A program made the position numbers and the translations under genes. Below are positions 12,183-24,231 of a DNA stretch of 64,000 nt, piece after piece. Under the pieces are notes generated by a model that worked only from the letters and a program-made list of their open reading frames with translations, searched no databases and was not told the DNA's origin. Source of the stretch: Alnus glutinosa (taxonomy: Eukaryota > Streptophyta > Magnoliopsida > Fagales > Betulaceae); contig NC_084891.1 of assembly GCF_958979055.1 (NCBI RefSeq), positions 2,236,501 to 2,300,500 of the forward strand, read 5' to 3'. Within the stretch, counting starts at the first letter, position 1, and the number at the start of each line of letters is the position of its first letter.

Positions 12183-12641
12183 CAAAAAAAACTTCAAATT
12201 ATAACAAAAACCTATAAAAATAAATATTTAAAACATACGAAAAAAAATAAAAAACCAAAACAATTTATTTTTGTCTTTCATTTTTTTTTTTTCAATTTTA
12301 AAATTTTCTTTTCTAAAACTGAAAAAAAAAAATATTTTTCTAAAAAAAATTGAAAAGCCAATGCGATCATTTTATTTTTATTTTAATCATTTTTTTAATT
12401 TTATTTTTAAAACAATTAATTTTGTTTTTTTGCTTTTAATTTTTAAGTTTTTGTATTGTTTTATTTCGAATTTATAGGAATATTTTTTTCTTACCGAACA
12501 TTTTTTAAGGTTATTTTTGTCTTTTTGTTGGCTTTGAGAGGGCCATTGACATTGTTTTGGTACATTAGAGGGTAGATTAACATAATTGATAATTGAGAAA
12601 GACATTGACGATAGAGTGATAGTTTAAAAAAAATATATGTA
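12183..12641. repeat. Truncated AT-rich foldback element
   Basis: Carries the core and right arm of the family seen at 10123-10719: cttcaaattataacaaaaacc at the left and a decayed gatagtttaaaaaaaatatatg at the right. The left arm is missing. An equivalent lies at about 41106-41580. Confidence 0.6.
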
Positions 12642-13936
12642 TTTTTCTCTTTTCTAAAAAAAAAAAAAAATCAACTAATAGTAAAAAGATTTACATTTAC
12701 CAAACAACACGATTTCTTTCCCACTAGACTCATGTAATTGGGAATGAAGGAAGATTCTCATTAAACTATTAAAGTCAGAGCATAAAAGAACGTACATAAG
12801 ACAAAATGTGGGACCCTCAAATTCACTAGACCCTAAAAAATGACAAATAATCCAACATATGACAGATAATATTCAAATCTAGAAATATACCATTAAATTT
12901 GTAAAATTAAATTTAAACGAATTGTCTTTATTGTGCATTGCTTGTTAAAGGTATTTCACATATCTCCTTAAATTATTATCTAATTATTAATGTGCTCCTC
13001 AAATTACTAATTGTGTTAATATCTCATTCTCTAAACTATCAAACAATATCAATATGCTACATAATGACAAAAATATTATTCATAAAATAATAAAAATTCT
13101 TGAAACTACATAAAAACAAGACAAAAAAAACTGAAAAATTATTTTAAGAAAAATTAAAAAATAAAATAAAAACCAAGGTCTTTTTTTAGATTTTGTTTTA
13201 TATAATTTTCAGTTTGGGCCACCCTTTGGATTTTCATTTTTCTTCGTTTTTTTTTTTCTTTCAAAAAATAAATCTTTTTTTTTTTCAAATTTATAAGGAT
13301 ATATTTGTCTTATTGAATCTTTTTTAAGATTATTTTTGTCTTTAGGGGGACATTGTCATTTTTTTGTTAGTTGAGGGGCATTGGCTTTAGGGGGAAATTA
13401 AAAGATAGAACTTGAAAAGTGTTAAATCACCGATTATTCAAAAAGAAATAAGCAATCTAAAATTAGAATATAGTTTTACCTCCTCTTGGAAGATATGTTT
13501 AATGTAGGTTACAAGTTAGAAGCCCGAATTTATTCCTAACCTGCATATCCATACAAAGTTATTTCTTTCTTTTTTTTTATCTTTTTCTTCTTTCAACCGG
13601 AAAGAATTATTAGCTTTGCAAAAAATAGTGGGGCCCATGCAAAATTAAAGCACAATTTGCTCGCGTTGTAGGCAACTGAATATATATATATATATATATA
13701 TATGCCACGTACTCCACTTGCTCGATCGCTCTTATTTCAAAGGTTGTTGGATAAGTAGAAATCTCCACCAATTATTTCCCTCCACAACAACACCAAACAG
13801 CTTGCACTACTACCTACCTTTTTTTTTGTCATTATTATTTCCTTTCACAAATCCCAATAATACTAACCACTTCTCCCTCCTTTAATTTGTGTGGGTGTAC
13901 GTCTAAGAGTACTGGGATCCTTCCTTCCTAAGAGAG

Positions 13937-15778
13937 ATGGAGATCATTGAATCGTTTCTAAGAAGGAAATATTATGACGATGCAGACGTGTGGGCAAGAT
14001 GGGTGTCTGAAGATAAGAAAGCTGTTTGTACGACGTGCCAGAAACCCATATCGGGTGCCGCTTTTTGTTACGAGCCTAGATGGCTGTTCTTTCACATATC
14101 ATGCCTCAATGCACCCGCCAAAGACAAAGCCCTTATGTTACACTTCAGCGACTGGCCGGGGATTGGTCATGGCATGATGTTCACAGAAGAAGTGAAAAAT
14201 GAAGGCAAGGAGGACGTTGTTTGCTTGGGGTGCGAGAAGCCAGTATTTGGTCCCGGATACAAATGCTCCACCTCCTCCCAATGCAATTTGATCATCCACC
14301 AATCATGTTATGAGCCGCCTCCCCAGATACAACAACACCCCTTCCACCCAAACCACATTCTTGTACTTGCTGAGAAGCCACAGAAAAAATATTGTAATGT
14401 TTGCGGTAAAAATTGCGATGCATACCCCTTCTACTATTGCATAGAGTGCAATTTCAATCTTGATTTCATATGTGCTACCTGCCCGCGAATTATTAATATA
14501 GACGATTGCCAGCATGCAATCAACTCCTTCTCTAATCACACTCAATTCACTTGTCAAGCTTGTGGTGTGGAAGGCAAGGAGTTTGCCTCACGATGTAGCA
14601 TCTGTCAACTCTTGATTCATGGTGAATGTGCTCGATTTCCACGCACCATCTGGATTACAAGTCATGATCACTCACTCTCTCTCACCTACTCTCTTCGTCA
14701 AGTCAAAGAGCACAACAATATGTTTTGTATGCTCTGCTATGAAAAGGTGAAGACAAAGTATGCAGCCTATTATTGTCGAGAATGCGATTACGTGGCCCAC
14801 TTGGCCTGTGCATTTGAATATAAAAAAGGTGCGCATCTCACGTGGCTGCCTGAGAAATCCATTGATGTAGCAATTAATGCTATAGAGGAGGTTGAAGGGG
14901 CTGAGAAGATACAACATTTTAGCCATAAGCATGATTTAATTCGTAGCAATGAGGAGCACGTGAAAGATATGCTTTGTGATGGTTGTGTGGAATTAATCTC
15001 CGCCCCATTCTACAGTTGCATTCAATGCAATTTCTTTCTCCACAGTAGATGTGCTAAACTACCAAGAAAGAAGGGATTGTTCTTACTTCACCAACATGAG
15101 CTCACCCTCTTCTCACATGTATCTTACAATAATGGATTGTTCATTTGTGATGCTTGTAATCGTCTCAGCAATGGTTTTGCCTATAGATGCCGCATATGCA
15201 ATTTCAAAGTTGGCCTTCAATGTTGTTCAATTTCGAAAATCCTAAAACATAAAAGTCATCAACACTCCCTTTTTCTTGCAGTTAATTCTAATAGAAGATG
15301 CCATGTTTGTAATTACACTTCTGACAGGAAACCTAGCATATTTGTATGCAGTAATTGCGATTTCGCCTTGGGTCTCGAATGTGCAACTCTTCCCCTCGTA
15401 GCTAGGCACAAATATGACGATCATCTCGTGGAGCTCACCTGCAGTGTTGAAGCTCATTGTGAAGAATACTATTGCTTAATTTGCGAAAAAGAAAGAGATC
15501 CCAAAAGCTGGTTCTATTATTGTACAGAATGCGACTTCCCTGCTCATCTCCAATGCGTTTTAGGGAAATATCCACACATTAAGTTTGGAAAGAATACTTA
15601 CGCAAGTGGGCACCAACACCCATTCACTTTTGTCCCAAAGACCGAGTCCTCTCCTCCGTGTGATACTTGTGGTCAGACTTTCAATGGCATGGCCCTAGAA
15701 TGCACTCAATGCAAATTGAATGTCCACCACTATGATTCATGTGTCGAAGCAATAAGGAAGAAAGCCACTTCGAAGTGA
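13937..15778 (+). CDS. DC1-domain (C1-like) cysteine/histidine-rich protein
   Basis: A 613-residue intronless protein built almost entirely of C1-like zinc modules of the plant DC1 family. I count about ten, centred at residues 31-56, 94-124, 134-182, 201-231, 243-291, 330-372, 385-430, 438-482, 491-540 and 559-602. Typical module features are H-x2-H-x-L, C-x2-C and a closing C-x2-C-x4-5-H-x2-C, as in YCIECNFNLDFIC and CTECDFPAHLQC. There is no signal peptide or membrane segment. DC1 proteins are zinc binders implicated mainly in stress, defence and hormone responses; the ligand is unknown. The start is the first in-frame ATG and is conserved in the paralogue at 43297. An AATAAA-like signal lies near 15916. 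The paralogue at 43276 is roughly 85-90% identical by eye. Family assignment is secure; biological role is not. Confidence 0.95.
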   Translation: MEIIESFLRRKYYDDADVWARWVSEDKKAVCTTCQKPISGAAFCYEPRWLFFHISCLNAPAKDKALMLHFSDWPGIGHGMMFTEEVKNEGKEDVVCLGCEKPVFGPGYKCSTSSQCNLIIHQSCYEPPPQIQQHPFHPNHILVLAEKPQKKYCNVCGKNCDAYPFYYCIECNFNLDFICATCPRIINIDDCQHAINSFSNHTQFTCQACGVEGKEFASRCSICQLLIHGECARFPRTIWITSHDHSLSLTYSLRQVKEHNNMFCMLCYEKVKTKYAAYYCRECDYVAHLACAFEYKKGAHLTWLPEKSIDVAINAIEEVEGAEKIQHFSHKHDLIRSNEEHVKDMLCDGCVELISAPFYSCIQCNFFLHSRCAKLPRKKGLFLLHQHELTLFSHVSYNNGLFICDACNRLSNGFAYRCRICNFKVGLQCCSISKILKHKSHQHSLFLAVNSNRRCHVCNYTSDRKPSIFVCSNCDFALGLECATLPLVARHKYDDHLVELTCSVEAHCEEYYCLICEKERDPKSWFYYCTECDFPAHLQCVLGKYPHIKFGKNTYASGHQHPFTFVPKTESSPPCDTCGQTFNGMALECTQCKLNVHHYDSCVEAIRKKATSK

Positions 15779-16306
15779 TGATTGGAGGAAGCCAACAACA
15801 TATAGCCTTAGACTTGCTCAAGGCACAGAAATTTCAAAGTTTATTGTTATCTACCATAAAACTCTATCTATTTTCTGAGAGTTTTGGTTATATCTTTAAT
15901 TATCTAAGTTTGAGAAAATAAAATTTAGTCAAGAACTTGTCATTATGTATTGTATATTGTGCTTATGCATATGGAGTTTGTTGATGCATTATATTAATGG
16001 GAATTATGTTTCTCTTCACTGTCAATGTTGCTTCAAATAGTGTTCACACATCAATGACGATCTATTTACACCTTTGAATAAAAAAAAAATAAAAAAACTC
16101 TTGGATATATACCCAAAGACGCCCTTCTATTATAATAGAATCATGGGATTCCTTACTATTATTCAACACATGACACTTGTCCAGCTACAGCAATAAGCTA
16201 CAACCACGTACACAGCAACTATATATATACCTGGCAATCCTGCCTCTTAATTTAAAGCAACACAAACACGAGCAAGCACCCATAAAAGGTAAGAGAGAGA
16301 GAGATC
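15779..16306. other. DC1 3' region and promoter of the small membrane-protein gene
   Basis: No gene. It is conserved with 45121-45857, including the stretch tcaatgacgatctatttaca. The second block carries an extra 183-bp MITE in this interval. Confidence 0.7.
16220..16229 (+). promoter_or_regulatory. Putative TATA box, small membrane-protein gene copy 1
   Basis: TATATATATA followed by cctggcaat, 78 bp upstream of the ATG and identical in position and context to 45561-45570 in the second copy. The promoter role is inferred from conservation and distance. Confidence 0.5.
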
Positions 16307-16813
16307 ATGGGAGGAGAGAAGTGGAGGAAAAATGCAGAAACCCACAAAATGAGTCCGAAGGAAGTAAAAGCCACCGGAGTGGAGGGCTCCAAAAGGCCAC
16401 CCAGAAACCACCCGGGCGGCAGGGGCGGAGCCAGCTTTAAGGTTTTGGAGGGGCCAAAATGAAAAAAAATAATTTGGGGGGTCAAAACTATAAATTTTTA
16501 AAAAAATAGGGGTAAAAATTAATTTTTTTTTTTTAAGATTATTTTTTTTTTGGGGGGGGGAGACCTTTGGCTTGGGGGTGGGCCAGGCTCCCCAAGCCAA
16601 AGTGTGGCTCCGCCCCTGCTGGGCGGAATACTGCACCAGAGGCGCACTTTTCCTTACAGCTATACCACCATGGCCATTGGGGGCCTCCTTATCGCTGGCG
16701 CCATCGGATACTTCACCTTATACATCAAGAAAAAACCTGAAGCCACCGCCGGAGACGTTGCCAAGGTGGCTGTGGGAGCCGCCAAACCTGAGGACACTCG
16801 GCCAAGGAAGTAG
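16307..16813 (+). pseudogene. Small single-pass membrane protein gene, split by a MITE
   Basis: Copy of the intact 99-residue gene at 45858-46157. It begins with an ATG reading [20 protein letters not shown], and the C-terminal half ([20 protein letters not shown] to KPEDTRPRK) is intact with the same stop. The two halves are separated by a 199-bp hAT-type MITE plus its 8-bp target duplication at 16412-16626, within the codons for the GNHPGR segment. The MITE adds poly-T/G sequence and shifts the frame. Unless it is spliced out, the full protein cannot be made; a shorter product from the internal Met before AIGGLL is conceivable. Neighbours and orientation match the second block. Confidence 0.8.
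16420..16618. mobile_element. 199-bp hAT-type MITE
   Basis: Termini are CAGGGGCGGAGCCA and its exact inverse TGGCTCCGCCCCTG. Flanking 8-bp direct repeats are ccgggcgg (16412-16419) and ctgggcgg (16619-16626), one mismatch, matching hAT target-site size. The orthologous site at about 45964 is empty, so insertion came after the block duplication. Confidence 0.88.
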
Positions 16814-17767
16814 CTAGATCGAGCTGCTAGTGGCTGTCTACGTGTGACGGTGTGAGGGTTTAATTTGCTTGTAAAAATGTTTGTTAATTATGTGGACTCT
16901 GCGCAGGTTTTTCTTGGGTAAAAGGAGATGGACCAAATACGTACTTTGTTCCATACTCTGGACATCGTCTCATTATATACATATCTGCTTACAATAATAC
17001 AAGAGTTTGCAACTAGCGATGGAATTGGAATTTCTTCCAATCCCAAAACTTTCTTCTTGGTCTCAACTTAAACTTATACTTGCTTCCAAATGTCTATCAT
17101 ATTGGGCTCTTCACTCTTGGCCCATTATAACCAAGCAAATTCAATCCAATCTTTAGTTTTGGGGATCAATTATTATATTGAATGGGGTTTCAGGGGAATG
17201 GAGGTTTAACTTAGATTGAATCCCTGTAGATAGTTTTGTGAGAATGGAGGAGGATACCATCAATTGTGTTCAATTTATGTCCATAAAGTGGCTGATGCTT
17301 TTACGAGTCAAACTCTCACAGAAGCGTACGTCTGTCACAACAATAATTAATAATTACACTTGCGTTCCTCAATAACGCGAAAATAGTTCTCTTTTGCCCA
17401 TTCATCCACGGCATCCTAATTTTTGTTCATTTCTAGACTGAACCAATCCAGAGACCAACCCAATGAAATTACTCTAGCCCTAAATTCTAATCACTTTAAA
17501 CATCATGTATCATGCAAAATAAGTAAACAAAATAGGTTGCCTCGGTGTAAAAAAAAAAAAAAAAATCTAGGAGAAGCTTCTTTAAAAATTAAACAAATAA
17601 AAGCTACTGTAACAGCCAAGTCATGCCCTTCCTCCTTGCAATTCAAAATTGAGTACAGTGTTAATCCCGGAAGGGAAAATGGTACCTTAATTGTAAATCT
17701 TACAAAGACAAGTCTTTTTTGCAGCCTTTTAATGAAAATGACCATCGAACAAACCTGGTCACACTTA
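16814..17767. other. Region between small gene and TM9SF fragment
   Basis: No gene. It aligns well with 46158-47123 and contains the 3' UTR of the small gene and, on the other strand, the 3' flank of the TM9SF fragment. Confidence 0.65.
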
Positions 17768-18716
17768 TTAGTCAATCTTCACTGACGAGTAGATGAGCCT
17801 TGTGAACAAAAAGCATGCATAAAATCCGATGGTACCGGTTAGAACAAAAAATGCATACGAGGCTATTAGCATGTATCCAAAGTAAAATATCGCGGAGACC
17901 AGCTTTGTGATTTCAAGCTTAGTGAAGAAGTAGAATGTTGCATAGAGGAAAAGGTACAGTGCAGAAGAGCCTGATGTAAGGTATGACCTCCACCACCACA
18001 GATAGTCCTCACTGCATAGTTGGAAGTAGCAGAGCACCACGGTTATTTCAGCGCAAGTCACAATGAGGATGGTGAAGACCAAGAAGAGAAAACCGAAGAT
18101 GTAGTAGAACTGATTCAGCCAGATTGAGGTAAGGATGAAGAAAAGTTCGATGAAAACTGCTCCAAATGGGAGTATTCCTCCAATCAAAATCGAAAATGCC
18201 GGGTTCATATACCAGGCCTGCTCAGGAATCTGCCTCGGGATTTTATTTGTCTTCACGGGATCCTCGATTGCTGGTTTCTTGAACCCAACATAGCCACCTA
18301 CAAACACAAGTGGGACTGAAATCCCAAACCATAAGAAGATCAGAGCAAACATGGTACCAAATGGCACAGCCCCAGATGATTTCTGTCCCCATATGATCTC
18401 GCATTTAAGACAAATAAAATGGCGGAGACGATCGCCGGGAACATTACTGCAGTCCTGAAAGCAATTCTCTTCCATTCTGTCCCTTTAAACATCTTGTATA
18501 AACGGGCAGAGGTGTAACCAGCAAAAAGACCCATGAAGACCCAAAGCAAGAGCATGGCCGTCATGAGACCACCCCGGTTAGAAGGGGAAAGGAAGCCTAG
18601 GATGGCAAAGATCATAGTTACCAATATCATCCCAAAAAACTGAACACCGGCCTGTTCCAACATAGACACAGAGCAGGTCTGAATTATTTAGGGTCTTGAA
18701 GACATCCCCATGTACG
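17768..18716 (-). pseudogene. C-terminal fragment of a TM9SF/endomembrane protein 70 gene
   Basis: Encodes about the last 310 residues of a transmembrane-nine superfamily protein. Landmarks are SNSDLL-like NNSDLLCVYVGTGVQFFG, FLSPSNRGGLMTAM, KMFKGTEWKRIAFRTA, the long run IPRQIPEQAWYMNP through [18 protein letters not shown], and the C-terminal KXD-type tail YSSVKID. The family is a Golgi/endosomal multispanning protein set of about 590-660 residues. Here the lumenal N-terminal half is absent and the frame shifts once near 18390-18400 (after FVLNAR), so it is a pseudogene. The membrane segments downstream of the shift remain open. At 18717 it joins directly to a PPR relic on the same strand. 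A second copy lies at 47124-48563. Confidence 0.88.
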
Positions 18717-19525
18717 AGCTCTCTTGCAGTCGTTAGTTTCCCCGCATTACACATACCATCAATCAAGATGTTGTAAATCACAATATTAAGGTCTAACTTT
18801 TTGTCTTCCATCTCATGAAACAATGTCATTGCCTTTGGAAAGTGTAGATTCTTACACAGGCCATCTAACAAAATAGCATAAGTTTGGCAATTAATCAGGA
18901 TGTTGGCCACAACCTTGCATCTCATAAAGTAGCTCTAATGCAATTTTAAGTCTCCCAGCTCGGCAAAACCCACCAATAAGAGTATTGTAAGTGATAACAT
19001 TGAGAAAAATTCTTTTTGTGGACATTTCACGAAAAAGACTCATCGCCTCGTCAATTCTTCTCTGTTTACAATATCCATGGACCAATATGCTATAGCTAAC
19101 AATAGAAGGCGAACAACCCTTTCTAACCACTCATTTTAAATGTTTTGATAGCTTCATCCATTCTATTTTGCAAACAGTAACCATCAATCAAAGAAGTGTA
19201 AGGAATTGTGTTAGGCTTTATGCCTCTCTGAATCATCACACCAAAAACTTCTTTTGCTTCTTTCAACATCTTCTCTTTACCAAATGTGTCTACCAATACG
19301 TTAAATGTACGCACATTTGACATGATTTTTCTTTTCACCATCTCATTCTATAGTTTAGTTATCTCCTTCCACCGACCGCAATTGCATAGGCCCTGAATTA
19401 AAGAATTCTAAGTGAAAATGTTTGGTTGAATTCCTCTATTTGTCATTTGAGAGAAAAAAAGTCAAAATCTCAGGTACCAATCTGTCCTTACATAAACTAT
19501 CAATGATTGTGTTATACAGCATTAC

Positions 19526-20123
19526 GAGCTCATCTATGCGAAGGAGGAGGGTCAGACCCTCATCTGACGTGGCACATTTTATATTCTTTTTTTATTGTTT
19601 GATTAAAAAAAACAAATACAAAAAAAAAAAGAAAAAAAAAAAGGAAAATTCCAGCTGAAAATATAGAGAACGCATCTGCACTTTAATTTCTTCCCCCCAT
19701 TTTTAGAAAACTATCATCCCAAAATTTCAAAATACCCTCAAAACTCACCTCATGGGTTTCTCAAACCCAAACCAGAGAATACACAAGATGGGTTACTAGG
19801 CGGCAAAAACTAGACTGGCGGTGGCCGGAGCTCCTGGGTTGCGAAGTAAGGTGGGCGGCAAAGTGCGGTGGGCAGTGAATTGCGGTGGTCGTGGGTGGTG
19901 GAGATGGGGTGAGTTTTGAGGGGATTTTGAAATTTTGGGGATGAAAGTTTTCTAAAAATGGGGGGAAGAAAAGTGCAGATGTGTTTTCTATATTTTCAGC
20001 TGGAATTTTTGTTTTATTAATCAAATAATAGAAAAAATATATATATAAAAAAAAAAAAAAATGTGCCATGTAAGACGAGGGTTGGACAAGGGTTTGACCC
20101 TCGTCCTCCTTATAGACAAGCTC
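19526..20123. mobile_element. 598-bp Mutator-type MITE in the PPR relic
   Basis: The ends are inverted copies: GAGCTCATCTATGCGAAGG at the left against GAGCTTGTCTATAAGGAGG read from the right. The inverted similarity runs inward for well over 100 bp, including gtggcacatttt and cagctgaaaatatagag. Flanking 9-bp repeats are cagcattac (19517-19525) and cagcactac (20124-20132), one mismatch. The intact PPR gene has catcactac at the empty site. There is no coding capacity. Confidence 0.88.
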
Positions 20124-20410
20124 CAGCACTACATCAAGTTCAAGATTTCTTTCTCCATTTTCTAAACAACCCAATCGCTTTACTAGTCTTATCTATTTTA
20201 CACAAACCATTCATTATCGTTCCGTAGGTAATTGTATTAGGTTTGTAGCCTAACTTCTCCATTTTGTTAACCAACTTCACAGCTTCAGTAATTTTACCCT
20301 AAAGAGAGAGCCCCTTGACAAGAGTACTAAGAAATACAGAGTCCGGTTGAAAACCCAGTTTCAAAATTTTAGTTAAGATAGAGAAGCCGAAATCCACCCT
20401 GTGACGACCC

Positions 20411-20448
<38 letters not shown>

Positions 20449-20891
20449 TACAAAAGATTTATAAAACATTAACGAGTCATCACAGTGGCACGACTACATG
20501 TCGCTTAGCCAACATACGTACACGCTCCATACCATGTACTTGATATTCAGAGTATTATCTAGAAGCGGAATAATTGTAACACAACAACCATAACGGAAAG
20601 CACATCTAAAATTAACTAGTGGTCCATACAAAAGAGCTATATCTGTCTAACAGTTTAAGGTTTACATTTACCCACTGATACAAAAGAATGGCTACACAAA
20701 AGAATATGTGACACCTACGTCACTAGGCATATACAAAATACCCCAAAAGAGTGAACTCCATAGTCCAACTCAGTACGACTGTCGCGGAGTGCTTCAATCG
20801 TAGTACCCCAAATACGCAGCTACAGGGTCTTCCTCAAAGTCAGGTGTACCTGCAGTCACAGAAACTACATCTATACGGTTGTGGGGGTTTG

Positions 20892-23695
20892 TGTAGCGCC
20901 CCAGATTTTTAGTAATGCAATTAATATCTTAAACTAGAATTTAAGATTAAATGAATAGACTGACGGATTTATTCAGTAGACTAATTGGCATAATGATATT
21001 AATAAATAATATTAATGTGTAATATGTACAATATATATTTGGTTTATAAATTTATTATATTTAAATATTATTTAGATAATAATATTACCGATAAAACAAA
21101 CTAGACTCAAAACGGGTTTAAAATTACACTTTAATGATATTATTATTGACAAAGACCTAGTGTAAAAATATCACAGTTTAATGCAATCTGTACCGACACT
21201 CTCTCCCACCGACAGTGTTTTCATCTATTCATAAACTGATTATTTAATAAATCAGCCGTCCACCTGCTATAATCCAAAGCATTGCCGACACTTATGCTAT
21301 TTAACTAATTGTCTCTCTTCAGAAAAACACGCACCTCCCATATAATTTCTATTCTTTTTATTCTTTTCTTTTCCTCTTTCTTCTTCCTTTTCTTTTCTTC
21401 TTCTTTCTTTGGTCTTCTTCTTCGCATGCCAGAAGAGTCCACAGAGAGAGAGGCAGGGAGAGTTGAGAGACAGCCGAGACCCGTGCAACCTAGAACCCAG
21501 CCGTGACCCACGGCGTGCCCCATCCCAACCCAGCGTGCGTGATCCGGCAGGAACCCGTCAACCCAGACCCGATCCAACGACCCAGCAGAACCGTGAACCC
21601 CGAACCCAGCAAACCCGAACGACCCAGTAGCTGGCCTTCCACCGTGAGACCCGATCCTTCGTGGGTCTGATTCCCGGTGGCCGGTGAGACGATTCCGGCG
21701 GTTCTGGCCGTGACCCGATGAACCAGCCTTGCTACCCGTGAGCTGAACCCATCAGACCCAAACAATCCAGTGACCCGGCAGTGTGTTTCCGGCAAATTTC
21801 TCTGTGCAATTCCTAGGTAATTTCACGTGACTTGGCTGTAATTAATTGACTCATTTCTGGTTAATTATTGATTAGATTTATAGTGGATTAGACTGTTGTT
21901 GGATTATGTTGGTTTGTGTTAATTATGAATTAGACTGATTTTAGAATGGACTAGATTATGTATTGAGTTATGAACTGATTCCATGTGTTTACTGTTTGGA
22001 CCTTGCTAGCCGGTTTATGAGTTCTCTGTTGTGGGTTAATACTTGATAGGAGGACTTTATGGATTTTTAGGTTTAGATTAATATTAGATTGGGATTTGTT
22101 GTGTTAAGCTTTAATATTTAATTTTAGGTGAAATCTTAATATTCACTGTCTCAGTAATTTGATTTGGTAATTAATTATGAGTTTTAGTAATTGATAGAAA
22201 ATATGTGAATGCTTTAGTGATATTTAAATTAAGTATTTATTTATGAAATCTGAACTGATAGATTGTTAGTATAGAGTTCTATTTGAATATTTCTTTGGTC
22301 AGTAAATGATTGTGTTGTGTTTGGCAGGTTGCGGTCGTGTATATTGTTGGCTAACCGAGAGTGGTTCTCCCTCTATTTTGGTGAATTGCCAACAGTGTAT
22401 TTTAGTGATTCTCTAATTTTATGTATATGTGTATACGGACTTTGGTCCCTATTTGTATAGTGTATTGGACAAATGGACAGTGAAAATAATTATGATATCC
22501 CTTGTTTATTATGTTTTCTTTGTACTGTTAATTACTAATTCAAAGAGGTTGGTAATTAATTGAATACTTTGATAAATTAATGAGGATTCTATATTAAATT
22601 GGTATTTCTAAAAATGGTTCTATTAAAGGAAAGGAGTTTAGATGTTATTAAATTAATACTAAAACTAAGACACTTGTGATAAATGAAAATAAGCAATATT
22701 CCTGAATAATGATGTTAACACTTTCATGTGTATATGTATTTATAATTTTACAGATGATGACTTGAGAAACTGCAATATGACTGTAAGTATTTCTATACTT
22801 ACTGAGAACGAAGCTGGTGGGCTTTTCCATGATATTGTGTTTATTGTTTTATTTAATTGGTTCATTGCATGTGGCCAATTATGCATTGCATGTTGTGTCT
22901 AAAATAATATAACGGCTGAGGAAATAGCCAACAACAAGCTGATGTAGTAGCAAGTATGGCTAGTCAGTGGATCCAAGAGGGGTTCATAGTGACCCAGGGG
23001 TCCGAAGTTCTAATATATAAGCTAATGCTGGGACCGGGAGGATTCCAGTAAAACAGGTAAAACATTAAGTGGGAGGCAACGGGCGTAAACGAACAGGGAT
23101 TTAATGGCCCTGGGGAGAGTCTGAAGAAAGATGATCATAAAATACAAACTAAATGGTTACTACGATGCATACTCATACAACTCATACATTTGCATTATAC
23201 GCGTGACTGTAAAGTCACATCTGCATGTTGAAGGATTTATTAAGTAAATCAGCATTCACTTTATTATTGGAAACAGTGGACTCACTTTGGTTGTTTTGTG
23301 TTTTTGTTTCTATATATATATATATATTCTGTTAATGCAGGTTAATAGACAAAGACAAGAGCTCAAGAGGTTTTATAACTAAGGACGCATAGTTTATATT
23401 TTGTTTGTAGTCTTCTGTGTTTATAGCATTTTATGTTGACAAGATTGCTAATGATTTATATGTATTCTTTTGTGTCATTATGGACACCGGTTCCCTTGTA
23501 TTTGTCATAAGTATTTTCTAAATAAACGTATCGATGTATTTCAGTCAGCTCTAAATGTGTTATGTTATCAATTACTAAGGCTTTAGAAGAAATAAATATA
23601 TTCCGCTGCGAGAGTTTATCTCTGATGTAGTAATGTCACGTGGAAACCGGAGGTTTCTACTTACGAATTTGCTGGTTCAAATTTGGGGCGTTACA
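20892..23695 (+). mobile_element. Nested 2.8-kb solo LTR
   Basis: Starts TGTAGCGCCCCAG and ends TTGGGGCGTTACA, flanked by a perfect 5-bp repeat gtttg (20887-20891 and 23696-23700). It lies within the outer LTR and is therefore younger than it. A GC-rich leader-like segment (about 21420-21790) and long AT-rich stretches contain no gene; open frames there are low-complexity. The perfect flanking repeat supports a relatively recent insertion. Confidence 0.8.
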
Positions 23696-23987
23696 GTTTG
23701 CCACATCCGTATAGGTGGAATTATGAGCCCACAATCTTAGCATAAATAAATATACTAAGACCTCATAGGTATACCATTCACTGAGTTTTCACAAAGAACC
23801 AACTTTTCCTTTTTTTGTCATGCGTACACTATAACAGCTACCAATTTTATAAGCTTCTGTTTTGAAAATCCCCATAGCTGATATAGCATACACTGACTAA
23901 TAGAAAACATTTAAATACACTAGGCAACTAGTATTATACGTAAAGGATTCGTTATTGAACACAATGACATTTAAATCATGCAACCAT

Positions 23988-24173
23988 CCGATACCAATAT
24001 ACATAAGTTCTTTTTCTATCAAGACTTTTATGCATACTAATACGTCTAGCAAAACTACAATATACTTTCATAAAAAAAACATCACACAATCCGATACCAA
24101 TATACATAAGTTCTTTTTCTATCAAGACTCTTATGCATACTAATACGTCTAGCAAAACTACAATATACTTATC
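23988..24173. repeat. Direct repeat, period about 103 bp
   Basis: Two near-identical copies of a segment containing ccgataccaatatacataag and aatacgtctagcaaaactac, inside the right half of the outer solo LTR. Confidence 0.85.
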
Positions 24174-24231
24174 ATAAAAACATTACACAATTTAAACAAT
24201 GCTATGCATGCTCATGATAGTCTTTTTGTTC

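Larger units (their letters stand above)
7653..13936. other. Non-coding half of duplicated block, first copy
   Basis: Aligns nearly continuously with 36868-43275 and contains no host gene. It holds a Mutator-type MITE (8951-9652), AT-rich foldback elements (10123-10719 and decayed relatives near 12183-12641 and 13000-13400) and an (AT)n run. The last 400 bp before the DC1 start are also conserved between copies and probably hold the promoter; I cannot single out a TATA box with confidence. Confidence 0.7.

Noticed and set aside
16177-16440. 87-residue frame overlapping the small-gene start
   Set aside because: Different phase from the conserved protein and not maintained in the second copy.
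20892-23695. Possible GC-rich 5' exon at 21420-21790
   Set aside because: It lies within a sequence bounded by TG...CA and perfect 5-bp repeats. Best explained as the leader part of a solo LTR.
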